A stretch of DNA of 52,341 nt from Natrialba sp. SSL1 (lineage in GTDB: Archaea > Halobacteriota > Halobacteria > Halobacteriales > Natrialbaceae). Below, piece after piece: positions 23,283 through 33,148 of the stretch. The translations under genes and the position numbers were made by a program. The notes under the pieces were generated by a model. That model was not told the origin of the DNA. It was given only the letters and a program-made list of their open reading frames with translations, and ran no database searches. Location of the stretch: NCBI RefSeq assembly GCF_001861355.1, contig NZ_MASN01000056.1:1-52341 (forward strand), read 5' to 3'. How positions within the stretch are numbered: position 1 is the stretch's first letter; each line of letters begins with the position of its first letter.

Positions 23283-23333
23283 AAACCTGTCTTCTCGTTG
23301 CTTTCGTTTGGTGTCGCTACTGTGGTAATTGGA

Positions 23334-24920
23334 TTACGTTCCTTCGACGGACATCTGATGCTCAGCCACGTTGATGTACGTGATCTGGGGTGGAAGGAGG
23401 TCCTCGCGGAAGTCGACATCTGCCTCATCGATATCCGGATCCATATCGATCGACACAGATCCACCGCCTTGGATATCAGCGGTATTCACGACGATACCCC
23501 CATAGATATCTGGCCCTGCTTGGACGCACAACTGATCGTATTCACTACATTGCCCAGTTGGGTCAATGTGGTCCCATCTTTCCTCATCACTCGCCGCGTA
23601 GAGCAACCCCTCGAAGTCAGGATCACCACCGGTACCGAACTGGATCCCCATCTCGGACGTCCCGAAGATCTGGATTGTCGATCCGTCGCTCAGTTCGGTG
23701 CAGTCGTCTACACAGACGTCTGCACCATCGCTGAGATAACTTCCGTTTGCATAGATTTGCAAGGTGTGATCGGGGTGGTTCTCAGTAACCCTGATATCCG
23801 TATTCTCGATGTCGCCGTCGACAGCAAGCGTGGTATTTCCGTTAGTCAGATCAGCTTTGATGTAATCACCGTTTAGGTCCCTATCGATGAGAACGTATTC
23901 GTTTTCGAACTCGTCAGGTAGAGACTCGCCCTCCTCGTAGACGCCGTCGAAGTGGGAGTCCATTGCGCCCTCTGGGTTGTTGATCATCTGGTCAACCACC
24001 GAGTCCAACGGCTGGGAGGGGTTTCCTTGGGAAACACCCCATCCGTGTTGGTCACAGTTGCTGCTATCAGGGTCGCCGCCCGGAGGACCGCCACCTGGAC
24101 CACCTCCCTGCCCATCACATATGCCGGAATGGGTTACACCGTCCTCGAAAGTATCCTCAAATTGCGTGTATCCAAGTTCAGCAACGACGTAGCCGAAATC
24201 ACCATCGAGTGAGCCGTAATCTGTGACGATCGTATCACCAGCTTGCTCCTCAAAATGCTGTTTCCAGCCGAGGTAGTATTCGCTCTCAACGCGGATCGTC
24301 ACGTTATCTTCTTGCATGTATGCTACCTCGCTTTCGGCCCCAATTGATCCCCCATCAACACGAATGGTGCCTGAATCTAAAGTTTGCTGACCAGAGACGT
24401 TGTAGATCGGCATGTTCAACGTCTCTGTATCGAGTTCGTAGTTGACCGACGGGGAAGACAGCACTCGAGTTTCATTGCCGGTATCGCGGAAAACAGCCCC
24501 ACTCTGGTAGGCAACTGTCGTGCCATCTTCGTTCTCCCATTCAATCGTACCGACATCAGCCCTAATTGGGTCTTCTAAATTGTTCGCGTTCACTTCCATT
24601 GTTGCCGAGTTTTCGTATGTAACAGCACCGTACTCACCCGCTTCGAGATCAAGATGTGAGACCGTGTCCCCACTCACCCCTTCTGTCGCGACGGTCTGAC
24701 TCAATTGGATAAACGACTGTTCAACTTGTTCCTGCTCAACCTGCTTTTCTGTCTCAGTGATGTGCCCAGCCCCGACCACAAGCAGTGAGATGCTAACAAC
24801 TGAAACAAGCCCGAACAAAAGAACAATTCCAATAATCGGTGATAGACCACGTTCCTTGGGCCCCGTTTTAGACTGACCCATAACCCATGGCTTTCCCATT
24901 GGGACTTTCTCTATATTCAA
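23334..24920 (-). CDS. DUF7289-like pilin-type surface protein
   Basis: A 528-aa protein. The N-terminus has a short basic leader ending PKERGLSPIIGIVLLFGLVS, the class III signal/pilin helix type cut by archaeal prepilin peptidase. The rest is an acidic outer domain with beta-rich segments, a Gly/Pro-rich stretch (QGGGPGGGPPGGDPDSS) and Cys pairs (CVDDC, CDGQ). DUF7289 proteins share this plan. Possible starts are residue 1, 8 or 14 and only the last gives a short leader. It is probably an assembled or membrane-anchored envelope component. Confidence 0.75.
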   Translation of the reverse strand: MNIEKVPMGKPWVMGQSKTGPKERGLSPIIGIVLLFGLVSVVSISLLVVGAGHITETEKQVEQEQVEQSFIQLSQTVATEGVSGDTVSHLDLEAGEYGAVTYENSATMEVNANNLEDPIRADVGTIEWENEDGTTVAYQSGAVFRDTGNETRVLSSPSVNYELDTETLNMPIYNVSGQQTLDSGTIRVDGGSIGAESEVAYMQEDNVTIRVESEYYLGWKQHFEEQAGDTIVTDYGSLDGDFGYVVAELGYTQFEDTFEDGVTHSGICDGQGGGPGGGPPGGDPDSSNCDQHGWGVSQGNPSQPLDSVVDQMINNPEGAMDSHFDGVYEEGESLPDEFENEYVLIDRDLNGDYIKADLTNGNTTLAVDGDIENTDIRVTENHPDHTLQIYANGSYLSDGADVCVDDCTELSDGSTIQIFGTSEMGIQFGTGGDPDFEGLLYAASDEERWDHIDPTGQCSEYDQLCVQAGPDIYGGIVVNTADIQGGGSVSIDMDPDIDEADVDFREDLLPPQITYINVAEHQMSVEGT

Positions 24921-25369
24921 AGCTAATCAACATTATTGTCTAGTTACAGGAGGTTTAGGACAATTCTCCGGGGCGTGACCCCGGGGTTGAATCCGATAGG
25001 AAGCAATACAGCCATCAAGTAGCTGAACGCCTCACTCGTATGCTGGCCATTCGTCACCGGTTCGAAGATACTCGAAGAGGTTTTAATCTCGATTTTTATG
25101 TATACAATCAATTCTCGAGGAGACTAGATTTTGGGGTCGAAAGTGTTCTAGTCGAGGATCCTACACATCCGCACGCACGACACTCACACAATCAGAGGGG
25201 GAGCGTCGCTTCGTCGCTTCCGGCCTTTTCTAACCGAATCCGAGTAGTGAGCTGACAGTGATTGTACAATCAGTGGACTTAATCCGTTTAACGGACAGTC
25301 ACGTATCGTGATCGTTTAACCACCCCACGCACGAATGAATCAGTGTGGCTAAACAAGAGAAACTCATGA
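24921..25369. other. Gap with an IS left-end relic
   Basis: No supported gene. It holds the solo left-end-like hairpin at 24968-24984 and an AT-rich stretch near 25080-25110. A frame from 25040 (71 aa) shows no family signature. Confidence 0.4.
24960..25000 (+). repeat. Solo left-end-like hairpin of a TnpB element
   Basis: Hairpin CCGGGG-CGTGA-CCCCGG (24968-24984) is followed by GGTTGAATCCGA, the arrangement seen at the left ends of the TnpB elements at 1411, 6008 and 9702. No tnpB follows. Confidence 0.4.
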
Positions 25370-25729
25370 TTCGTCGCCGAGCAAGTTTACTATGAGTTCT
25401 GCCTCGAGCGCGACCCGAAGGCCGTCGGTGGCCACGCCGAATGCCATCTCCTCTTTGACGCCTACCGCAAGCCCAACACCGACGAGCGTGTCGAGCGCCG
25501 GTACAAAGCCAGCGTGGTCGAAACCGATGCCGACACACTCACCATCCCAACCTCAGAGCACGACGGCACGATCGGCCCCGAAGACTGGGGGACTGTCGAG
25601 TACGATACGCTCACGCCAACCGACGGCGTGGCGGTGCTCCCGCGCGTGGTTCGCAACGGCGAGCCCCGGAATTTCATGGCCTCTGTGGCTGTGCGCCCAT
25701 CGGGCCCACGAATCGGGGGAGACCGATGA
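25370..25729 (+). pseudogene. 5'-truncated accessory protein gene
   Basis: An open frame without its own start begins right after a stop at 25367-25369. It reads FVAEQVYYEFCLERDPKAVG, then HAECHLLFDAYRK, VVETDADTLTIPTSEHDG and NFMASVAVRPSG. Codon use is G+C-rich, unlike the flanking envelope genes. It overlaps the start of the next frame by 3 bp, as in compact viral or plasmid gene runs. Probable proviral or plasmid debris, function unknown. Confidence 0.5.
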
Positions 25730-26060
25730 GCGTCGAGAACGCCTTCACGACCGGGCTGCCCGTCGGTATCGGCCAGCGCGCGAACTGTGACGTGTGCGGA
25801 AAGGAACTGTGACCGAACGACCGTGTGAGGTGTTGGTGCTTTTCGACGGGGTCAGCGTTGACGTGGGGGCTACTCGCGGCGCAACGTGTTGTGCGCGGGG
25901 TGAGCTGGCCGACGACACTCAGCGCTCGTGCTAGCTGGTTCGTGGGACACTCGCGGCGCCCGTCGACGGCCGCGGCCGCTCGGAAGTAATACTCTCTGGG
26001 GCGGCTGTGGCCGATCGGGCTGAGTAGCCCCTTCGAAGCGTTTTCCGTGATCGATTTTTG
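25727..26060 (+). pseudogene. Decayed small zinc-binding accessory gene
   Basis: It starts MSVENAFTTGLPVGIGQR and reaches CDVCGKEL before a stop at 25810-25812. Shifting one frame continues the protein (NDRVxxLVLFDGVSVDVGAT, CCARGELADDTQ) through another stop to about 26020. It thus carries at least a frameshift and a nonsense codon. The start overlaps the end of the preceding fragment. Confidence 0.5.
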
Positions 26061-26124
26061 TGCCAGCTGTGGTTCTGAACTGGCGCTCGAATCAACGCCG
26101 AAAAAGAATACGGACTGGTCGGGT

Positions 26125-26658
26125 TTAGTCGGACGTTTCGTAATCGTCTAAGATCTGACCTTCGCCGTCACCTTCCCAGATGAGGTAGATGGTCTCGCCC
26201 GCGTCATAGTGGGCAACAAGGTTTAGGTCCCCTTCGCTATCGTCATAATCATCGCTATCCAGTGTGATCGAGTCACCGGCACCAATCTCACTAGCACTCC
26301 AATCGCCTAATGGTCGATCGTTATCATCACTCTCATGGAAGTAGTCATCACTACCCAGATTGGAGACGCGCTCATCATCCATCCCATCGTCACCAGAGGT
26401 GTCGATCACTAGGTTGTCAGTATCAATGTCTTGACCGCCAGTGATAGTGATTTCTACCGTTCCATCACCAACATCTTCGTCCCAACTAAACTGTGTCGAT
26501 GGTGCCTGGTCACCCATATCACCCATATCCAGAACAAATGCAGCGATCACAGCTGCCAAAATTACCGTAATGGCAACCATGAGAATAACACCTATAACTG
26601 GCGATACAGCACGTTCATCCTCATCTCCGAGCAGTTTCGAACCAATCGTTTCGAGCAT
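26125..26658 (-). CDS. Archaeal type IV pilin
   Basis: A 177-aa protein. A short basic leader before [20 protein letters not shown] is the class III signal peptide and hydrophobic assembly helix (Pilin_N). An acidic beta-rich head ([19 protein letters not shown]) follows. It ends [16 protein letters not shown]. The adjacent gene at 26689 is a paralogue with a nearly identical first 60 residues, a tandem duplication with divergent heads. It is probably secreted and assembled into an adhesion-type pilus. Confidence 0.9.
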   Translation of the reverse strand: MLETIGSKLLGDEDERAVSPVIGVILMVAITVILAAVIAAFVLDMGDMGDQAPSTQFSWDEDVGDGTVEITITGGQDIDTDNLVIDTSGDDGMDDERVSNLGSDDYFHESDDNDRPLGDWSASEIGAGDSITLDSDDYDDSEGDLNLVAHYDAGETIYLIWEGDGEGQILDDYETSD

Positions 26659-26688
26659 TATTATGAGTTTATGATTATGGTTTGGTTA

Positions 26689-27144
26689 TTACTCGCTACT
26701 CTCAGTGGTATCGTAGTCGTCTAGAAGTTGCCCTTCGCCGTCACCTTCCCAGACGATCTGTATCGTATCTCCCGGATCGTACTCGTTCTCCGAATCAGAA
26801 CCATCTAAGCTAAGGGTATCCCCTGCAGTTATCGCATCATTACTACTCCAGTCCCAGTCACTTTCAGAGACACGGGTGCCATCAATGTAGAGGTTGTCTG
26901 GATCGATATCTTCGCCACCGGTAACCGTTATCTCCAGATTCTCATCGCTAACATCTTCATCCCAACTAAACTGGGTTGATGGTGCCTGATCCCCCATGTC
27001 GCCCATATCCAGCACGAACGCAGCGATCACGGCCGCGAGAATCACAGTGATCGCAACCATGAGTATGACGCCTATAACGGGCGAGACAGCACGTTCGTCT
27101 TCCGATCCGACCAGTTTCTTGCGGATTGTGTTTCCGTCTAGCAT
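26689..27144 (-). CDS. Archaeal type IV pilin (paralogue)
   Basis: A 151-aa protein. It carries the same [20 protein letters not shown] helix and [19 protein letters not shown] junction as the neighbour at 26125. The head is shorter and different, and the end [19 protein letters not shown] is shared. It lies 30 bp upstream of the neighbour on the same strand, so both are probably in one transcript, with this gene first. Confidence 0.9.
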   Translation of the reverse strand: MLDGNTIRKKLVGSEDERAVSPVIGVILMVAITVILAAVIAAFVLDMGDMGDQAPSTQFSWDEDVSDENLEITVTGGEDIDPDNLYIDGTRVSESDWDWSSNDAITAGDTLSLDGSDSENEYDPGDTIQIVWEGDGEGQLLDDYDTTESSE

Positions 27145-27445
27145 TGGTTATCCACACCACACAGCAGAAAGGTTATACGCGGTGACATGGTAGTCAGTCG
27201 CGTACGGATGGGGGCTCCACACCGACCCACCGTACATCCTTCCTTGCTGCGATTCGGTGCTGATTGTTCCACGAAATTACCATACCTTAAACCCCACTGA
27301 CGCTCAATTGCCAACGGTTTCAAATCTGATAATCAGTGGGTCGCAGAAACCCTACAGCGCCCCCTTGAACCCACGCTGTCTTGCGATTTCGAAATGAGGC
27401 GGGAAAACGACAATATCCAAGCCACCTCGACACCACGACTCGAGT

Positions 27446-28237
27446 ATGACAGATACCGCGTTCGTGACCGAGCGCGACCTCGCGCGCACCTACGACGGCG
27501 GGGCCTACGAAAACACGTGGGAAGCCGTCGAGCAGTACCGTGCGGCCACCCGCTATGCGAACACGAACGATGTTGGCTCGGGGGCGACCGCCTCGGCGCT
27601 TGACCTCCCACGGAGTCGCATCCGAACGTGGGTCGACCAGGGCGGGGCACCTGACGCTGTGCGTGCAATCGACACCGCCCGCGGGTATGGCTGGCTCGAG
27701 TGCACGCCCGACGATGATATCTTCGCCGGGCTGAACGCGCTGGTCGCGAACGTATTTTCCGGCGGCTCAATTGCAGATAGCCACTACAGGCCGTCGTTCG
27801 CGCTGAACCATCGCGGCGAAGACTCACACGTACTCGACGCGCTGGAACTGGTCGGCGTCGACTACCAGATCGTCGACGATCGCGACGGCCGCGCCGACGA
27901 AGCCCGCCCGACGGAAGACGGTACTGTGCTCGGCCGCGTGCTCGCCGTACTCGGCGCTCCCGTCGGGCCGAAGGCCGACCAACGCCTTTCGCTGCCAGAC
28001 TATCTCGTGGTTGGGTCCGATGACGTTCGCGAGACGTTCGTCTACGCATACCTGGAGAACCGGGCTGTCCATCACGAGGGCAAGGCCACCATGACGATCA
28101 TAGAAGAGCGCAACGATTCGTACCTCTCGAGTCTGGCCGCGCTCATCAACGATATCGCGGGCGGTGGCGTCACGCGAAACGCAGAGTCGATCACGATTTC
28201 AGCAGAGGCCGCACGGTCGCTTGGAACCGTCCGGTGA
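27446..28237 (+). CDS. Virus/plasmid-type DNA-binding protein, possibly LAGLIDADG-like
   Basis: A 263-aa protein. The N-terminal HTH reads TASALDLPRSRIRTWVDQG. The rest has two similar halves, DIFAGLNALVANVFSGGSIA followed by PSFALN, and LPDYLVVGSDDVRETFVYAYL followed by KATMTIIEERNDSYL. The two-fold pattern of a helix with a G-S/A-x-x motif followed by beta strands recalls LAGLIDADG DNA-binding proteins, but key acidic residues are unclear. It is G+C-rich and isolated, next to proviral debris and a TnpB element inserted 31 bp downstream. Confidence 0.55.
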   Translation: MTDTAFVTERDLARTYDGGAYENTWEAVEQYRAATRYANTNDVGSGATASALDLPRSRIRTWVDQGGAPDAVRAIDTARGYGWLECTPDDDIFAGLNALVANVFSGGSIADSHYRPSFALNHRGEDSHVLDALELVGVDYQIVDDRDGRADEARPTEDGTVLGRVLAVLGAPVGPKADQRLSLPDYLVVGSDDVRETFVYAYLENRAVHHEGKATMTIIEERNDSYLSSLAALINDIAGGGVTRNAESITISAEAARSLGTVR

Positions 28238-28267
28238 AATCCAGGACGCCGGCGACCAACGCTGACA

Positions 28268-29760
28268 TTGACCTCCTCCCCCGCGTGAACGCGGAGGAAT
28301 CCCACCATGGGATTTCAGGCCGAGCAAGCGGCATGTTGGTTTCAAGACGCATTCGTTCCATGCGTCACCTGCTGGGGTTCAGCATCGGCATGGCTGTCTT
28401 GTGGCCCAGTCAATGAGGCCCCATCTGTAGCCGAGTCATCGTCACTAGCCTTCTGCTGAGGATTCCGGTCGCTTTGGCGGTGACTCTCTCCACTACAGTA
28501 GCGATCTGCAATGTTTATCGCCCCGTTCACGTCGGCCTGATATTCTGTGACCCAACAACTGTCGTTTGAACAGCGGAACGTCGCCTGTCGTGGTCGAGAG
28601 CCGACCTTATCACAGGCGTGGCATTCTTTCGACGTGTTCCGGGGATTCACCGTCTCGACGGGAATCCCCTTTTCGGCGGCTTTGTACCGAATCTGTGCGT
28701 GGAGCTTGGCAAAACCCCATCCATGTAACCGCCGGTTCATGTACGCGCCGTAGTCCATGTTCTCGCGGATGTACGTCAGGTCTTCCAGTACCAGCACCGG
28801 GTTCTCGACGGACTCGGCGTATTCAACGACCTCACGAGTTACCCGGTGGACCACGTGGTCAATCCGGTCCCACAGTACGTCACCGTAGGACTCCGCGATT
28901 CGCTCACTGCCACGTCTCTGAAGCCGTCGCTTGGCGGTGAAGTGGGTTTTGCGGAGCTGCCGGACGGTTTTGCCGTCGTCGGCCCACAGTTTGGGACGAA
29001 CCGGAGACCCAGAGTCGTCGCGGTGACACACCGTGACGAGACTCGCTTCTCCGATGTCGACGCCGACCGGCGTCCCCTCGTTGGCAGACGCCGCAGATTG
29101 TTCCTCTATGTCGCGGGTGGCGGTGACGTGGAGATACCACGTCCCATCCCGCTCGAAGAGCCGACTTTCACCCATCTCGGCGTCGTCAGCGTACAACGCT
29201 TCCAGCCAATCCCGCTGGTCTGGATTCGCCTGTACCGGGATCCAGAGGTGGTAATCGTCGTGATGAGGGACTTTGACGTACCACTCGAGGGCGTTCTGTG
29301 GCTTGTGGTCGAGTTGAACGCCTTCGTTAGTGAACTTCACAGGATGGTCGTCGTGAAGCTCATCGGCATCGTAGCTGCCGCCACAGAGTTGCGGGACGTA
29401 CTGCTTGAGGGCGTTTTTCGCGTAGCCGGATAGGTCGTACTCGACAACGACGTTGTTTGTGGCTGACTGAGTGGTGCAATCGGCGTCGAAGGCTGCCTGA
29501 AGTGCCTGCTGGTATGCTTCGCGGGTCTCACAGAGCTTGCGCTGCTTGTGGGCATTGGGATCGACGAGGCGCAACTCGAGCGTCTTCGTGACTCCAGGCA
29601 TCCGTTCTGTACCCATCAATACGGCAGAGGACACCATATACGTCAGCCATGCGGAGTGAAAGTAAAGGATGGAAATCCACCTCAGCGTCACTCCGAAAAC
29701 GGACAATCACTGCCTATCGCTCGACCTGCGCCTGAAGACGCAGGTATGCGCTAGCAATCT
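28268..29760 (-). mobile_element. IS1341-type element carrying tnpB (minus strand)
   Basis: The right end at low coordinates reads GGAGGAGGTCAA on the minus strand (TTGA at 28268-28271), beside a CCGCGTTCACGCGG hairpin. The left-end hairpin ACCTGCG/CGCAGGT lies at 29724-29745, and the outer left boundary is uncertain by about 20 bp. No tnpA. It lies between the viral-type gene and the DUF58 operon, directly upstream of the latter's start. Confidence 0.55.
28342..29616 (-). CDS. tnpB: TnpB RNA-guided endonuclease, catalytic triad present
   Basis: I chose the start MGTERMPGVTKTLELRL (29616), because the frame further upstream (to 29706) encodes no TnpB-like sequence. ATG 29601 is also possible. 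RuvC-I is VGVDIGEASL, RuvC-II LVLEDLTYIREN has the Glu, the zinc finger is CHAC and CSNDSC (a widened second pair), and the last Asp is in QADVNGAIN. The tail is low-complexity and acidic. It belongs to a different subgroup from the 1555 and 6109 proteins. Confidence 0.88.
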   Translation of the reverse strand: MGTERMPGVTKTLELRLVDPNAHKQRKLCETREAYQQALQAAFDADCTTQSATNNVVVEYDLSGYAKNALKQYVPQLCGGSYDADELHDDHPVKFTNEGVQLDHKPQNALEWYVKVPHHDDYHLWIPVQANPDQRDWLEALYADDAEMGESRLFERDGTWYLHVTATRDIEEQSAASANEGTPVGVDIGEASLVTVCHRDDSGSPVRPKLWADDGKTVRQLRKTHFTAKRRLQRRGSERIAESYGDVLWDRIDHVVHRVTREVVEYAESVENPVLVLEDLTYIRENMDYGAYMNRRLHGWGFAKLHAQIRYKAAEKGIPVETVNPRNTSKECHACDKVGSRPRQATFRCSNDSCWVTEYQADVNGAINIADRYCSGESHRQSDRNPQQKASDDDSATDGASLTGPQDSHADAEPQQVTHGTNAS

Positions 29761-29801
29761 CTATCAGTACCTTCAACAGGGCCCCGGAGTATCGAACGCA
29801 T

Positions 29802-31280
29802 ATGCAACCCACGCGCCAGTTATGGGCAACAATCGCACTGGCAGGTTTGCTTGGACTGCTGGCAGTTATTGCTGCCCGCCCAGTGTTGCTCCTTGGGAGT
29901 GCGCTTCTTGGTGCGTGGATCGTCACCCAGCAGTACCACTTTCTGCGAACACTCAGAACGACAGTTGACCGTCTCGAGGTCCAACAGACTCCAGTCCGTT
30001 CTGGGATCCAAACTGACGATTCAATCCCAGTCACCCTGGCCGCAACACTCGCTAAACCATCGTCGCTGTCGATTGAAATCGAGGCTGGTCTCCCAACAGC
30101 AGCAGTAGCAGAGACACACCCCTCAGTTACGATCGACCCCGGCGAAACAGACGGGAGCCACACGGCCACCATTTCATGGCCAGTTGCAGGTCATCACCAA
30201 TTCGACACCCCGACAGTGACTGTCGAGAACGATTTCTTTCGAGAGACAATCCAGATTGGAACGGCACCTTCAGTAACCGTCGAGCCACGTGAACCCCGAG
30301 CCATTCACGTCGGAGAGGGTGGTGATCGTTTGGCAACGGCATACGGTGAACACGATGGTGGCCGCCACGGATCCGGTATCGAACCCGCAGAACTGCGAGA
30401 GTACATTCCGGGTGATACAATGGACCGAATCGATTGGAAGGCGACTGCACGTCTCTCCTCGCCGCACGTGCGCGAGTACGAAGCTGAAACGGATCGTCGA
30501 ACGCTGTTACTCATCGATCAGCGACGTGACCTTATGACAGGTGAGCCTGGCGAAACGAAACTCGAGTACCTCCGTGAGGTTGCACTCGCGATCATGGGGA
30601 GTGCGCGTCGACTCGGTGACCCGGTTGGACTACTCGGTGTCGGCGATGCTGGAATCACGACGCATATCGAGCCGACAACGACACCAGTAACGTACAATCG
30701 AATCAAACACGAACTGCTTACTCTCGAGCCAACGACTGGTGAGCAGGACCCCACCACGACACAGCCACACTCATCATCACTCCATAGCCCGGAGAGACGA
30801 CACTCAAGTGTGAAAAACACAACTGCTGATGCTCGGATGAAACTTGAGGCGATCACTGCTAGTGGGGTGGATGGTACATTTGCATCGACACTCCGACCGT
30901 TCTATGCAGCCCGTAAGAGCTACCAGACGAGAATCGAGTCAGAACCACTTTATGGTGCGGTCAGAACGGCGATACAACAGCGCAATTCACAACAGTTGAC
31001 GATCATCTGTACGGATGATTCGAATCCAGGCGAACTCCGTGAGGCAGTGACGGCCGCTCGAAAGAACGGAAATACCGTCATGGTGTTGCTCGCACCGACA
31101 GTACTGTATGAGTCTGGTGGATTGGCAGATATCGAACGAGCATACGATCGCTATGTCGAGTTCGAAGCGTTCCGGCGCGACCTTGCACAATTGAATCGTG
31201 TCACGGCCCTCGAAGTTGGGCCAAAAGATCGTCTCTCGAGTGTGCTGTCTGCTCGCCGGCCACGAGGTAAACCTGCATGA
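29802..31280 (+). CDS. DUF58-domain protein
   Basis: A 492-aa protein. Two N-terminal transmembrane helices (residues 8-50) are followed by a beta-rich region. The DUF58 core has the diagnostic ELREYIPGDTMDRIDWKATA and REYEAETDRRTLLLIDQRRD, the latter part of a vWA-like fold. DUF58 proteins work with MoxR AAA ATPases in envelope or metalloprotein maturation. A MoxR gene lies 1.9 kb downstream on the opposite strand. It overlaps the next gene by 4 bp (ATGA). Confidence 0.9.
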   Translation: MQPTRQLWATIALAGLLGLLAVIAARPVLLLGSALLGAWIVTQQYHFLRTLRTTVDRLEVQQTPVRSGIQTDDSIPVTLAATLAKPSSLSIEIEAGLPTAAVAETHPSVTIDPGETDGSHTATISWPVAGHHQFDTPTVTVENDFFRETIQIGTAPSVTVEPREPRAIHVGEGGDRLATAYGEHDGGRHGSGIEPAELREYIPGDTMDRIDWKATARLSSPHVREYEAETDRRTLLLIDQRRDLMTGEPGETKLEYLREVALAIMGSARRLGDPVGLLGVGDAGITTHIEPTTTPVTYNRIKHELLTLEPTTGEQDPTTTQPHSSSLHSPERRHSSVKNTTADARMKLEAITASGVDGTFASTLRPFYAARKSYQTRIESEPLYGAVRTAIQQRNSQQLTIICTDDSNPGELREAVTAARKNGNTVMVLLAPTVLYESGGLADIERAYDRYVEFEAFRRDLAQLNRVTALEVGPKDRLSSVLSARRPRGKPA

Positions 31281-31765
31281 ACACTCAGCCAACCACTGCG
31301 TCGTTGCCAGCACGTGATGTTCCCTCAGCCATTGCACTGCTCGTCTGTACGGGCCTGCTAATGCTGGCTGTTGGTCCACAGAGTCTTCTAATCGTGCTCA
31401 TCACCGCTGGCATGTGGTATGCTCTTGGAACGCCGTATGCGATTGCAACTGGATTTGTTGTCCTTTCAGCACTGGTTCCAGCGGTCGATACAGTGATGGC
31501 TGTCGGAATCATGCTCGCATTTCTCCCATTGGCCCTCTTACCGACGCTTCGCCGAGTATGGGGTCGCTTTGAGAATGCAGCCCTGTTGACCAGTGTTGGC
31601 GTGTTTGGAAGTCTAACGTGGCTGGTAGTCCAGACACAGCCAGTGTGGCTTACAGCAGGAACACTCGGTCTCTGTATTGCCCTGGGAGCGTATACGATGC
31701 ACCGCTACGAACTTGTCCAGCTCGGGCTTGTTCCTGAACCGAACGTATCCACGACAGAGGATTGA
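31277..31765 (+). CDS. Small multi-pass membrane protein of the DUF58 operon
   Basis: A 162-aa protein of mostly hydrophobic helices: AIALLVCTGLLMLAVG, SLLIVLITAGMWYALG, AIATGFVVLSALVPAV, VGIMLAFLPLALLP, then two more. The end is short and acidic. The 4-bp overlap with the DUF58 gene and the 3-bp gap to the next gene show a single operon. It is probably the membrane partner of the DUF58 protein. It has no enzymatic motif. Confidence 0.8.
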   Translation: MNTQPTTASLPARDVPSAIALLVCTGLLMLAVGPQSLLIVLITAGMWYALGTPYAIATGFVVLSALVPAVDTVMAVGIMLAFLPLALLPTLRRVWGRFENAALLTSVGVFGSLTWLVVQTQPVWLTAGTLGLCIALGAYTMHRYELVQLGLVPEPNVSTTED

Positions 31766-31768
31766 TCG

Positions 31769-32641
31769 ATGAGTGCATCCAAGATAGACACAGAAGCCGA
31801 AACCGTTGCTGAGTCCACCAATTCCGATTCTGAAGTAGTTGAACTCACAGCACAGGTTGAACTCCTCACAGAGGAAAACGAACGGTTACGAGAAGAATAC
31901 GTCCGAGCACGCCGAACACAGTATCGAACAACGGCATTTGGCCTATCAGGCATCGGAATACTGGCTGTCCTCGGTGGAGTACTCTTTCCGGCCGCACGTG
32001 AGGTACTGATTGGGCTTGGTGCAACTGGTCTCTTTGGCGCCTTGCTCACGTACTATCTGACGCCAACTCAATTCGTCGCTGCTGATGTTGGTGAACGTGT
32101 CTACACTGCCACTACAACAAATCTGGCAGGGATCGCCGATGAACTTGGCTTGCGCGATGAGCAAATGTACGTACCAGGTGAGAGTGAACCTGCAGAGCTA
32201 TACGTACCCCAGCATGCTGAATTTACCATCCCCGATTCACGGTCGGGGCCGATCGTTGTCGACGAAGATAGTCGTGGATTGCTGTTAACTCCAACCGGAG
32301 CCGAACTCTTCCGCGAGTTCGAACGTGGACTGTCTGGAGAACTTGCAACCACCCCACCAGTGCTTGCTGAGCAGTTGACCGATGCACTCGTTCAGCAGTT
32401 TGAACTCGCTCGCAGCACCGATGTCGATAGCGATCCTGAACACGACCGAGTAACAGTCGCCATTACCGGCAGTGCGTTCGGCCCTGCCGATCGCTTTGAT
32501 CATCCAATTGGATCGTTCCTTGCTGTTGGATTTGCCACGGGCCTTGACCAGCCAATTACGCTTGAAGTGTCACCAGACTCTGGTCAAGCGGACTGGCTCG
32601 TTACCTGTCGGTGGGACCGTGTTGAACATAGCTCTAGTTGA
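31769..32641 (+). CDS. Coiled-coil membrane protein of the DUF58 operon
   Basis: A 290-aa protein. An acidic N-terminal coiled coil (VELTAQVELLTEENERLREE) precedes two transmembrane helices (TTAFGLSGIGILAVLGGVLF and REVLIGLGATGLFGALLTYY). A soluble C-terminal domain of about 190 residues ends LVTCRWDRVEHSSS. It is the third gene of the operon. I do not recognise a characterised family. The TM topology puts the large domain and the coil on the same side. Confidence 0.75.
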   Translation: MSASKIDTEAETVAESTNSDSEVVELTAQVELLTEENERLREEYVRARRTQYRTTAFGLSGIGILAVLGGVLFPAAREVLIGLGATGLFGALLTYYLTPTQFVAADVGERVYTATTTNLAGIADELGLRDEQMYVPGESEPAELYVPQHAEFTIPDSRSGPIVVDEDSRGLLLTPTGAELFREFERGLSGELATTPPVLAEQLTDALVQQFELARSTDVDSDPEHDRVTVAITGSAFGPADRFDHPIGSFLAVGFATGLDQPITLEVSPDSGQADWLVTCRWDRVEHSSS

Positions 32642-32701
32642 CCACTCTCTGCGGTTTCCAGCAAAGAAAACCTGGAGGATAATCAGATGCAGCCGCCCTC
32701 T

Positions 32702-32833
32702 TCAGTCCTGTGTGGATTCTTCGTAGTCTTCGATCGGATCGTATTCGTCGACAGTGGTGTCTCCCTGGCGAACGAGGGCAATAATCAGGAGCGCAATCAG
32801 TGCAATTCCTGCTACAACGGTAAGTCGTCTCAT
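32702..32833 (-). CDS. 43-aa single-pass membrane protein
   Basis: It begins MRRLTVVAGIALIALLIIAL, a positively charged start and one transmembrane helix, then an acidic tail VRQGDTTVDEYDPIEDYEES. It converges on the DUF58 operon. Short proteins of this kind are common in haloarchaeal membrane operons, and function is unknown. A clean frame, hydrophobic helix and acidic tail support it as real. Confidence 0.5.
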   Translation of the reverse strand: MRRLTVVAGIALIALLIIALVRQGDTTVDEYDPIEDYEESTQD

Positions 32834-33148
32834 TATCACTATCTGATTTGAGTCTGTCTGACAAAAGTCATATGGTTAAGCGTAGCGAGGTTGTACATCG
32901 AATCCAGGATTCGGCCAACAGGTTGATGGCTGTCTCATCCTACCACCCATGTGGCGAGGAGGTAGCGTCGTCGTTGCCAAGACCACGCGCTTCGAGACAC
33001 CCTTCCTCGCCCTGCTGCCGCCGTAGTGCGGTAGACACCATTGTCCGATTCATCGACCTGAATCTGACACACACCCGATTTCGGGCCACAAGTTTGTCCC
33101 CACTACTCGACTTGTGGCCCAAAATCAACCAGCAAAGATCGTTGTACC
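32834..33148. other. Intergenic region with a strong hairpin
   Basis: GGGCCACAAG (33083-33092) and CTTGTGGCCC (33111-33120) form a perfect 10-bp inverted repeat with an 18-nt loop, 29 bp beyond the MoxR gene stop. It may act as a terminator or a protein site. The rest shows no supportable gene. Confidence 0.45.

Noticed and set aside
27333-28049. Minus-strand 238-aa Arg-rich frame
   Set aside because: Antisense shadow of the 27446 gene; extreme Arg content is unlike haloarchaeal proteins.
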